DNA from: CAZUFB01 sp048173955
GTDB lineage: Bacteria; Actinomycetota; Coriobacteriia; Coriobacteriales; UMGS124
Reading direction: 5' to 3'
DNA length: 6,882 nt
Assembly: GCA_048173955.1 (NCBI GenBank)
Contig: DBEYOB010000056.1
Span: 1 to 6,882, forward strand
A model generated the notes under the pieces. That model was not told where the DNA came from. It made no database searches and saw only the letters and a list, made by a program, of their open reading frames with translations. The position numbers were made by a program, and so were the translations under genes. Each line of letters begins with the position of its first letter. Positions within the stretch are counted from its first letter, which is position 1. Positions 1-5,574 of the stretch are shown piece after piece.

Positions 1-1
1 G

Positions 2-358
2 GTCGGCGACAACTCCGAGACCCAGGGCATCGGCTCCAACGCCATCGAGCAGCTCCCCGAGCAGTTCGTCGGCCTGAAGACCGCCGAGGAGGTCGACGCC
101 CTCGACGGCGTCTCCGGCGCCACCATCACCTCCAACGCCCTTAAGACCGCCGTGGCCGACTGCCTCGAGCAGGCCTCCGCGGGCGACGCCGAGGCGACCG
201 ACGAGGCCGACGCCGACGCCGACAAGGCCGACGAGAAGGACGCCGACGCCGAGGACGAGAAGGCCGACGAGGAGAAGACCGACGAGAAGGCCAGCTCCAC
301 CGACAAGGCCGACGCTGACGAGGATGCCGAGGCTGACGCCGAGGCCGACGAGAAGTAA
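2..358 (+). CDS. FMN-binding (flavinylated) domain protein with acidic C-terminal tail, 3' part only
   Basis: The gene is cut by the left edge; 118 C-terminal residues are visible, ending in TAA. Visible residues 35-44 read DGVSGATITS, the FMN-binding-domain motif seen in RnfG, NqrC and related extracytoplasmic electron-transfer proteins. In that family the enzyme ApbE attaches FMN by a phosphoester bond to the Thr of the (S/T)GAT core, here Thr41. Residues 45-57 then form the usual closing helix of the domain. Such proteins normally work outside the membrane, moving electrons to a quinone, an Rnf/Nqr-type complex or an extracellular acceptor. The rest (residues 62-118) is a low-complexity tail of 57 residues: 29 Asp/Glu, 16 Ala, 7 Lys, 3 Thr and 2 Ser. 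The tail has no hydrophobic residue and no LPXTG anchor. The signal peptide or lipobox that would fix its location lies outside the window. FMN-binding domain: confident. Redox partner: unknown. Confidence 0.86.
   Translation, partial: VGDNSETQGIGSNAIEQLPEQFVGLKTAEEVDALDGVSGATITSNALKTAVADCLEQASAGDAEATDEADADADKADEKDADAEDEKADEEKTDEKASSTDKADADEDAEADAEADEK
185..355 (+). repeat. Low-complexity acidic tail with degenerate 12-nt repeats
   Basis: The end of the flavoprotein gene is built from short, imperfect in-frame units. GCCGACGAGAAG (Ala-Asp-Glu-Lys) occurs exactly at 227-238 and 344-355. One-base variants occur at 263-274 (ADEE) and 278-289 (TDEK). Between them run Asp-Ala and Glu-Ala dipeptides. 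The units stay in frame and the net charge is about -22. The tail probably grew by slippage or unequal recombination and is likely to differ in length between strains. Confidence 0.7.
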
Positions 359-387
359 GCTTTCCAGCTCGCATACCGTTAGTCAGC

Positions 388-424
388 AAAGAACCCCCGG
401 ACCTCGATGGTCCGGGGGTTCTTT
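388..424. terminator. Bidirectional intrinsic terminator between convergent genes
   Basis: A perfect 16-bp inverted repeat (AAAGAACCCCCGGACC at 388-403, its complement at 409-424) encloses the 5-nt loop TCGAT. The GC core is flanked by A-rich and T-rich ends, so each strand's transcript ends in a UUCUUU run. It lies 29 nt after the flavoprotein stop codon and 93 nt beyond the pxpA stop codon on the other strand, so it can serve both converging genes. The remaining gap (425-517) holds only a weaker hairpin (TTCTCG at 437-442 with CGAGAA at 461-466) and no gene. Confidence 0.92.
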
Positions 425-517
425 CGTTTGCCGCATTTCTCGGGCATCGGCCCCGTCAGTCGAGAAGCAGCCGAAACGACGGCACAGGGGGAAAGCGCCC
501 CACATCGCCGCGCACGT

Positions 518-1300
518 CTACCGCGGGCATGGGGCAACCGCGACACCGTGCGCCTCGAGCGCCGAGCGCAGGGCGCGCGCGAAGGCGAGGGCATGGGGGT
601 TGTCCCCGTGGACGCAGACCGTGTCGGCGCTCACCGGCACGTCGGTCCCGTCGATCGCGCGCACCGCGCCGGCCGTCACGGCGCGCACCGTCCTCTCGAT
701 GGCGGCCTCCTCGTCGGCAACGACCGCGCCCGGCTGCGACCGCGGCACGAGCGTCCCGTCGCAGGCATAGGCGCGGTCGGCGAAGAACTCCTCGGCGCAG
801 CGCAGGCCCGCCCCCCGTCCCGCCGCGACGAGCTCGCTCCCCGCGAGGCCCACCAGAACGAGGGACGCGTCGTAGTCGCGCACCGCGGCAGCGACCGCGT
901 CCGCGGCGGCGCGGTCGCGTGCCGCCCGGTTGTAGAGCTGCCCGTGCGGCTTGACGTGGTGGAGCTCAACGCCTGCAGCGCGGCAGAAGGCATCGAGCGC
1001 CCCAATCTGGTACAGCACGCAGTCGTAGACCTCCTGGGGCGACAGCGCCATATCGCGCCGCCCGAACCCCTGCAGGTCGGGATAGCCGGGATGCGCCCCG
1101 ACCGCCACGCCGTGCTTCGCGGCGAGCGCGACGGTCGCCCGCATCACGCCGGGGTCGCCTGCATGCATGCCGCAGGCGACGTTGACGCTCGACACTACGG
1201 GCACCACCTGCCCGTCGTTGCCGATCGTGTAGGCCCCGAAGCTCTCGCCCAGGTCGCTGTTCAGATCGACGCGCAACGTGCCGGAAGTGCCCGTAGCCAT
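518..1300 (-). CDS. pxpA: 5-oxoprolinase subunit A, LamB/YcsF family
   Basis: This is a 260-residue protein, close to the family's usual length of about 250. PxpA works with PxpB and PxpC in the ATP-dependent opening of 5-oxoproline (pyroglutamate) to glutamate, clearing a damage product of glutamine and glutamate in the cytoplasm. Family motifs appear in order: DLNSDLGE (12-19), NVACGMHAGDP (40-50), GAHPGYPD (68-75), VKPHGQLYN (116-124), EEFFADRAY (170-178), DGTLVPRSQ (181-189) and CVHGDNP (229-235). These agree closely with E. coli PxpA (YbgL) as I recall it. The reading frame continues upstream to an ATG at 1366. I chose the ATG at 1300 because homology begins right after it and an AGGGGAG ribosome site sits 8 nt before it. 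thrS ends 103 nt upstream with no terminator between, so co-transcription is possible. No pxpB or pxpC is present in the window. Confidence 0.95.
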   Translation of the reverse strand: MATGTSGTLRVDLNSDLGESFGAYTIGNDGQVVPVVSSVNVACGMHAGDPGVMRATVALAAKHGVAVGAHPGYPDLQGFGRRDMALSPQEVYDCVLYQIGALDAFCRAAGVELHHVKPHGQLYNRAARDRAAADAVAAAVRDYDASLVLVGLAGSELVAAGRGAGLRCAEEFFADRAYACDGTLVPRSQPGAVVADEEAAIERTVRAVTAGAVRAIDGTDVPVSADTVCVHGDNPHALAFARALRSALEAHGVAVAPCPR

Positions 1301-1308
1301 ACGCGCTG

Positions 1309-1315
1309 CTCCCCT
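1309..1315 (-). promoter_or_regulatory. Ribosome binding site that fixes the pxpA start
   Basis: On the minus strand AGGGGAG lies 8 nt before the ATG at 1300. The longer in-frame start at 1366 lacks a comparable site, and its extra 22 residues are an Arg/Ala-rich stretch without family similarity. Confidence 0.75.
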
Positions 1316-1403
1316 ACTCCGTGGCCGGGCCGTCGCTTCGACCCGACCGGCGCTCTCTTCCTGCATTCCGGACGCCAGGTCGCCCGAACGCCCGGACAGG
1401 CCG

Positions 1404-3215
1404 CTACTCGCCCTGCTGGGGCGTGGCCGACGTCATGCCGAGGCGCGCCTGGAGGTCGTCGCGCGTGGCGATCTCCTCGCCGATGGCGGCGATGAACTCG
1501 TCGAGGCCCATCGTCTTGGTCTCATTGGAGCGGTCGCGCACGGCGATCGTACCCTCGGCGCTCTCCTTCTCGCCCAGGATGAGCATGTACGGCACGCGGT
1601 CGGTCATGCGGGCGTCGCGGATCTTGTAGCCGATCTTCTCGTCGCGCTCGTCGAGGACGGCGCGCACGCCCGCCCCGCACAGCGCCTCGCACACGCCGCG
1701 CGCGTAGTCCATGGACTTCTCCGACACCGGGAGCACCTTGACCTGCACCGGCGCGAGCCACGTGGGGAACTTGCCGGCGTAGTGCTCGGTGAGGATGCCA
1801 ATGAAGCGCTCGATCGAGCCGAACGCCACGCGGTGAAGCATAATGGGGCGCTTCTTCGCGCCGTCGGCGTCCACGTACTCGAGGTCGAAGTTGAGCGGCA
1901 TCTGGAAGTCGAGCTGCACGGTGCCGCACTGCCAGGTGCGGCCGAGCGAGTCCTCGAGGTGGAAGTCGATCTTGGGGCCGTAGAACGCGCCGTCGCCCTC
2001 GTTGACCACGTAGTCCTTGCCGAGCTGCGCGAGCGCCTCCTTGAGGCCGTTCTCGGCGGCCTCCCAGTCCTCGTCGGAGCCCATGGAATCCTCGGGGCGG
2101 GTGGAGAGCTCGAGGTGGTACGTGAACCCGAACTTCTGGTACACCGAGTCGATGAGGTTCACCACGCCCACGATCTCGTCGGTCAGTTGGTCGGGGCGCA
2201 CGAAGAGGTGGGCGTCGTCCTGGTTGAAGCAGCGCACGCGGAACAGGCCGTGCAGCGCGCCGCGCAGCTCGTGGCGGTGCACCAGGCCGATCTCGCCGGC
2301 GCGGATGGGCAGTTCGCGGTAGCTGTGCGGGTGCGACTTGTAAACGAGCACGCCGCCCGGGCAGTTCATGGGCTTGATGCAGTACTCCTCGTCGTCGATG
2401 ATCGTGGAGTACATGTTGTCCTTGTAGTGGTCCCAGTGACCCGAGGTCTTCCACAGCTGCTTGTTCATGATGAGCGGCGTGGAGATCTCGACGTAGCCGG
2501 CCTTCTTGTGGATCTCGCGCCAGTAGTCGAGCAGCGTGTTCTTGAGGATCATGCCGTTGGGCAGGAAGAACGGGAAGCCCGGCGCCTCGTCGCGGAACAT
2601 GAAGAGGTCCATCTCCTGGCCGATCTTGCGGTGGTCGCGCTTCTTGGCCTCCTCGAGCATGCGCAGGTGCGCCTCGAGCTCCTCCTTGGTCGCGAAGGCG
2701 ATGCCGTTGACGCGGGTGAGCATCTTGTTGTTCTTGTCGGCCTTCCAGTAGGCGCCGGAGACGGCCGTGAGCTTGAAGGCCTTGAGCGCCTTGGTGTAGG
2801 CGATGTGCGGGCCCACGCACATATCGATGTAGTCGCCCTGCTGGTCGAAGGTGATGCGGGCGTCCTCGGGAAGGTCGCCGATGTGCTCGACCTTGTACTT
2901 CTCGCCGCGCTCCTCCATGAGCTTAATCGCCTCGGCGCGCGGCAGCTCGAAGACAGAGAACTTGAGGTTCTCCTTGCAGATCTTGCGCATCTCGTCCTCG
3001 ATGGCGGCGAGGTCCTCGTCGCCGATCTTGCGCTCGCCGAGGTCGACGTCGTAGTAAAAGCCGTTGTCGGTCGCGGGGCCGTAGGCGAAGTCGGCCTCGG
3101 GATAGAGGCGCTTGATGGCCTGGGCCATGATGTGCGCCGCGGAGTGGCGCAAGACGTGCAGCTCCTCGTCCTTGGGGCACTCGACGACCGTACCGTCGTT
3201 CATCAGGATCTTCAT
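1404..3215 (-). CDS. thrS: Threonine--tRNA ligase lacking the TGS domain
   Basis: This class II aminoacyl-tRNA synthetase of 603 residues joins threonine to tRNA-Thr. The editing domain, which removes mischarged serine, is intact: HSAAH (His24, His28) and MCVGPH (Cys133, His137) match the E. coli editing-site residues. The catalytic core spans roughly 200-480. Its zinc ligands, which select threonine, are Cys285 (in KPMNCPGG), His336 (in NQDDAH) and His461 (in IMLHR). Motif 2 is around HRHE (313-316) through the RVRCF strand, and motif 3 is GSIERFIGIL (466-475). The anticodon-binding domain covers about 488-590. The N-terminus is odd: bacterial ThrRS usually carries a TGS domain of about 60 residues before the editing domain, but only about 18 residues (MKILMNDGTV...) precede it here. 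A TGA at 3234-3236, in frame upstream, rules out a longer protein. The start has an AAGGGTG ribosome site 8 nt upstream. The 251-nt leader is highly structured. Confidence 0.98.
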   Translation of the reverse strand: MKILMNDGTVVECPKDEELHVLRHSAAHIMAQAIKRLYPEADFAYGPATDNGFYYDVDLGERKIGDEDLAAIEDEMRKICKENLKFSVFELPRAEAIKLMEERGEKYKVEHIGDLPEDARITFDQQGDYIDMCVGPHIAYTKALKAFKLTAVSGAYWKADKNNKMLTRVNGIAFATKEELEAHLRMLEEAKKRDHRKIGQEMDLFMFRDEAPGFPFFLPNGMILKNTLLDYWREIHKKAGYVEISTPLIMNKQLWKTSGHWDHYKDNMYSTIIDDEEYCIKPMNCPGGVLVYKSHPHSYRELPIRAGEIGLVHRHELRGALHGLFRVRCFNQDDAHLFVRPDQLTDEIVGVVNLIDSVYQKFGFTYHLELSTRPEDSMGSDEDWEAAENGLKEALAQLGKDYVVNEGDGAFYGPKIDFHLEDSLGRTWQCGTVQLDFQMPLNFDLEYVDADGAKKRPIMLHRVAFGSIERFIGILTEHYAGKFPTWLAPVQVKVLPVSEKSMDYARGVCEALCGAGVRAVLDERDEKIGYKIRDARMTDRVPYMLILGEKESAEGTIAVRDRSNETKTMGLDEFIAAIGEEIATRDDLQARLGMTSATPQQGE

Positions 3216-3223
3216 GGGGGGGA

Positions 3224-3230
3224 CACCCTT
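3224..3230 (-). promoter_or_regulatory. thrS ribosome binding site followed by a C7 spacer
   Basis: The minus strand reads AAGGGTG, then T, then seven C residues (3216-3222), then the thrS ATG. Spacing from the site to the start is 8 nt. The GGG of the site could pair with the C tract, and an ATG directly followed by TGA (3239-3234) lies just upstream in the thrS frame. Confidence 0.7.
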
Positions 3231-3239
3231 TTCTCACAT

Positions 3240-3406
3240 GCGCGCGAACGCCGCGCGCCCGACTTGCTGGACGGCGGGGCGCCCGATCGGTCGGGGCACC
3301 CCGCGCTGTTTCGACCTCAAACGCGCGTCGCCCGGAGCCCCTTGCGGGAACCGGGCGACGCCGGCGCCTGCCGCACGGCCCGCGGCCGTCAGAAAGGGCA
3401 GGCGCC
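3240..3406 (-). promoter_or_regulatory. Structured thrS leader: four tandem hairpins
   Basis: The 251-nt gap between the zinc-ribbon gene and thrS is filled with inverted repeats, listed in transcript order. Hairpin A: GGCGCCTGCC (3406-3397) pairs perfectly with 3372-3363 and encloses a second stem, ACGGCC/GGCCGT (3389-3384 with 3380-3375). Hairpin B: CGTCGCCCGG (3360-3351) pairs perfectly with 3335-3326, and inside it CCC/GGG is capped by GCAA, a GNRA tetraloop. Hairpin C: 3304-3294 pairs with 3284-3274 over 11 bp, including one U·G wobble that would be an A-C mismatch in the opposite transcript, which favours a minus-strand RNA. Hairpin D: GCGCGCG/CGCGCGC (3258-3252 with 3246-3240) has the loop GCGUU and ends 25 nt before the thrS start. 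No U-run follows any of them, and no T-box sequence is seen on this strand. Its role as a thrS control region is inferred from position. Hairpin A might instead be a terminator without a U-tract for the upstream gene. Confidence 0.55.
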
Positions 3407-3466
3407 TAGATAGTCTGGGTTCGGAGAGCTCTATCGTGGGAACCGCAGCCTGCGCGCAGCATGGGA

Positions 3467-3898
3467 CTAGCCGATGTGGGTGCGGCAGTACGGGCAGACA
3501 TGCCACTCCGCGTCGAGCGGGCGGTGGCAGTTGGGGCACACATTGCGGACCTGCGTGTCGCACATGGGGCACACGATGAAGTCGCGGTCGATGGGCGAGC
3601 CGCAGTTGGGGCAGGTGCCGTAGTGCTGCAGCTCGTGCTCGCGCAGGGCGATCTCGAGCTCCTGCTCGTCGCGGTCGATGGCGTACGACGGCGGGCGCAG
3701 GATGAGGTAGGCGACCAGACCCACGAGGGGGATGATGGAGACGATGCTCCACGCCCACCACGCCTGAGAGCCGCGGGCGCGCGAGTCCTTGACGACGTAG
3801 GCGATCGAGAGCAGGTACAGCAGCACGAGGCAGACGCCCAGCATCGTGAGCACCATGCGGACCTGCGGCGTGAAGATGAGCTCGATAAGTTCGGACAT
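3467..3898 (-). CDS. Small membrane protein with double zinc ribbon, function unknown
   Basis: This is a 143-residue protein. Two hydrophobic helices (about 13-36 and 47-67) are separated by a short charged turn (KDSRARGS). The second, WAWSIVSIIPLVGLVAYLIL, resembles the small PLDc_N-type membrane segment found at the start of cardiolipin synthases and in many short membrane proteins. A charged stretch (75-92) leads to two zinc ribbons: Cys96/99/110/113 and Cys121/124/135/138, each CPxC-type pairs 11 residues apart, like the DZANK double zinc ribbon. No enzyme motif is present. The likely topology is a helical hairpin in the membrane with the zinc ribbons in the cytoplasm, perhaps for protein contacts; this is inference. 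The frame runs upstream to 4051, but I chose the ATG at 3898 because a GGAAGGAAGG ribosome site sits just before it and the extra residues look non-coding. A promoter-like sequence lies about 95 nt upstream. Confidence 0.88.
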   Translation of the reverse strand: MSELIELIFTPQVRMVLTMLGVCLVLLYLLSIAYVVKDSRARGSQAWWAWSIVSIIPLVGLVAYLILRPPSYAIDRDEQELEIALREHELQHYGTCPNCGSPIDRDFIVCPMCDTQVRNVCPNCHRPLDAEWHVCPYCRTHIG

Positions 3899-3992
3899 TG
3901 CCTTCCTTCCCCACCCGGAGCTGTTGGCGGATACGTCGGGGCGCTGACCCCATGTCATCCGGGCGATGCGCTGAAACGCGGCAACGCCACGG

Positions 3993-4019
3993 ATTGTATC
4001 AAAACTAACCAGAGGGCAA
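3993..4019 (-). promoter_or_regulatory. Putative sigma-70 type promoter for the zinc-ribbon gene
   Basis: In an AT-richer island of the 191-nt gap after folC, the minus strand carries TACAAT at 3998-3993 (five of six matches to TATAAT). TTGCCC at 4019-4014 (four of six to TTGACA) lies 15 nt upstream, a spacer slightly shorter than ideal. Predicted transcription starts near 3986, leaving a leader of almost 90 nt. The same transcript could continue into thrS. Between this site and the folC stop there are only small GC hairpins without a clear U-run, so read-through from folC cannot be excluded. Confidence 0.55.
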
Positions 4020-4089
4020 CCGCCGGCCGACGCGCGGCGACCACTGAACACATAGAGGGTTCACCAAACGGGCGCCGCCGTCGGCGGGG

Positions 4090-5574
4090 TCAGCGCGCGA
4101 GCAGCGCCTTGAGCTCCCCGATCAGCGTGATGGTGCCGCAGCCGACGAACGGCTCCCCCTCCAGATACGCCACGGCGTCGGCCGCGCGGGTGAACACCGC
4201 CTCGGGCCGGCGGCCGACGGCGCGCTCGACCTCGGCGGCGAGCTCGGCGGCGGGAAGCGCGCGCGGGCTGTCGCTCTGGGTCGCCACGATGCGTTCGAAC
4301 AGGGGCGCGACGGTCTCGACGATGCCCCGGTGGTCCTTGTCGGCGAGCGCGCCGAGCACGAGGGCGGGACGCTTCGCCCGGTCGGGCTCGGCATCGGCAA
4401 CGGCGTCGGCGAACGCGGCGGCGGACTGGGGGTTGTGGCACGCGTCGAGCACGACGGGAGGGTCGGTTCGGACGACCTCGAACCTGCCGGGCACCGGGCA
4501 TGCCGCCAGGGCGCGCCGAGCCGCGCCGGCGTCGAGCGGGCGGCCGAGCGCCCCGGTCGCGAGCGCGAGGGCGCACGCGACGTTCTGCGCCTGGTATACG
4601 GGGGCATGAAGCGCGCATCCCGGATACGACGCGCTCACGCGGCCGCAGGCGGGGTGGTCGACCTCGACGTCGACGTCGACGACGAGCCGGCCGCCGAGAC
4701 CGCCGGGCGTCTCGCGCACGCGGAAGCGCGCCTGCGGAAGCCGGGAGGCCCCCGGCAGGCAGCGCTCGCCCGCCGCCCGGGCGTCCGGCGCCTCGACGAC
4801 GGCGGTCGGCACCGCGCCGACCTGCGCGCAGCGCACGAGCATGACGTCGAGCACGCCCTGGGGCCTGACGGCGTTCGTGCCGAGCACGCAGGGGATGCCG
4901 GGGCGCAGGACGGCCGCCTTCTCCCCCGCGATCTCCTCGAGGGTGTCCCCGAGGATGCCCATGTGGTCGAACCCGATGCCCGTCACCGCGGCGGCGGCGG
5001 TGTCGACCGCGCTCGTCGCGTCCCAACGGCCGCCGAGGCCCACCTCGAGGACCGCCGCGTCGACGCCCGCTTCGGCGAACATTGCCATGGCGGCCGCGGT
5101 GAGCAGCTCGAACTCCGTGCATCCCTGCGCGCAGACCGCCTCGCCGCGCGCCTGCAGGCGCTCCCACGCCGCCAGGGCCCAGCCGATGCCGCGGGAGAAG
5201 GCCGCCTCCGTCACGGGGGCGCCCCCCACCTCGACGCGCTCGGTGTAGCTCACCAGGTGCGGGCTCGTGTAGAGGCCGCACCTCAGCCCCTCGCCCGCCA
5301 GAAGCGCGGCCGTGTAGCGCGACGTCGACGTCTTGCCGTTCGTGCCTGCCACCTGGATGCACGCGAACGCGCGCTCGGGGTGGCCGAGCTCGGCGAGCAG
5401 GGCGCGGACCGGCTCGAGCGACGGGTTGATCCCCAGGCGCAGGGCGGCCTCGACGCGAACGATGGCCTCCTCGAACGGCAGCTCGCCCCAGGCCCCCAGG
5501 CCGAAGGGGCGCACCCATTCCCGGCGAGCGCCCTCGAGCCCCGGTCGAGAGGGGTCCGCGTTAGGCGAGGTCAC
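4090..5574 (-). CDS. folC: Bifunctional folylpolyglutamate synthase / dihydrofolate synthase
   Basis: This Mur-ligase-family enzyme uses ATP to add glutamate to dihydropteroate and to folates, which keeps folates in the cell and makes them good one-carbon cofactors. Visible motifs: the ATP-binding P-loop VAGTNGKTST (75-84), TSPHLVSYTER (103-113), EVGLGGRWDAT (177-187), GIGFDHMGILGDT (199-211) with the metal-binding region, GEKAAVLRPG (217-226) with Lys219 as the likely carbamylated lysine, PGRFE (362-366), and LDACHNP (376-382) in the C-terminal ligase domain. At 494 residues it exceeds the usual 420-440, because of about 20 extra residues before the P-loop and extra length between 255 and 325. 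It starts with GTG inside the end of valS, a 14-bp overlap that points to coupled translation. The ribosome site is weak (AGAGG). A start at the internal GTG for Val21 is possible. Confidence 0.96.
   Translation of the reverse strand: MTSPNADPSRPGLEGARREWVRPFGLGAWGELPFEEAIVRVEAALRLGINPSLEPVRALLAELGHPERAFACIQVAGTNGKTSTSRYTAALLAGEGLRCGLYTSPHLVSYTERVEVGGAPVTEAAFSRGIGWALAAWERLQARGEAVCAQGCTEFELLTAAAMAMFAEAGVDAAVLEVGLGGRWDATSAVDTAAAAVTGIGFDHMGILGDTLEEIAGEKAAVLRPGIPCVLGTNAVRPQGVLDVMLVRCAQVGAVPTAVVEAPDARAAGERCLPGASRLPQARFRVRETPGGLGGRLVVDVDVEVDHPACGRVSASYPGCALHAPVYQAQNVACALALATGALGRPLDAGAARRALAACPVPGRFEVVRTDPPVVLDACHNPQSAAAFADAVADAEPDRAKRPALVLGALADKDHRGIVETVAPLFERIVATQSDSPRALPAAELAAEVERAVGRRPEAVFTRAADAVAYLEGEPFVGCGTITLIGELKALLAR

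Noticed and set aside
1154..1180. 9-bp inverted repeat (GTCGCCTGC ... GCAGGCGAC) inside pxpA
   Set aside because: It results from the codons of the conserved motif VACGMHAGD, so protein conservation explains it without a DNA or RNA role.
1301..1403. Gap between thrS and pxpA examined for a terminator or promoter
   Set aside because: Only short imperfect GC pairings without a U-run and no convincing -35/-10 pair; nothing beyond the pxpA ribosome site could be supported.
407..1495. 362-codon plus-strand frame opposite pxpA
   Set aside because: It is an antisense shadow of pxpA that also runs through the terminator's right arm; composition is Arg/Ala/His-rich with no motif.
1278..3413. 711-codon open frame on the plus strand, opposite thrS
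   Set aside because: It lies antisense to a certain thrS gene. High GC content with G/C in third positions keeps the opposite strand open, and its product is Val/Leu/His/Ala-rich with no known domain.
3406..3416. TATCTA as a -10 element for thrS
   Set aside because: It matches TATAAT at only three of six positions and has no acceptable -35 at 16-18 nt.
3434..3446. T-box-like string CGTGGGAACCGC near thrS
   Set aside because: It resembles the T-box core GTGGNACCGCG but is on the plus strand, opposite to thrS, has an extra base, and no synthetase gene follows on that strand.
3461..4609. 382-codon plus-strand frame opposite the zinc-ribbon gene and folC
   Set aside because: It spans a gene, a promoter-like gap and another gene on the opposite strand, and shows no recognisable domain.
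4658..4684. GTCGAC-type tandem repeat inside folC
   Set aside because: It encodes the alternating Val-Asp strand VVDVDVEVD in a variable part of FolC and stays in frame; it looks like simple codon reuse.
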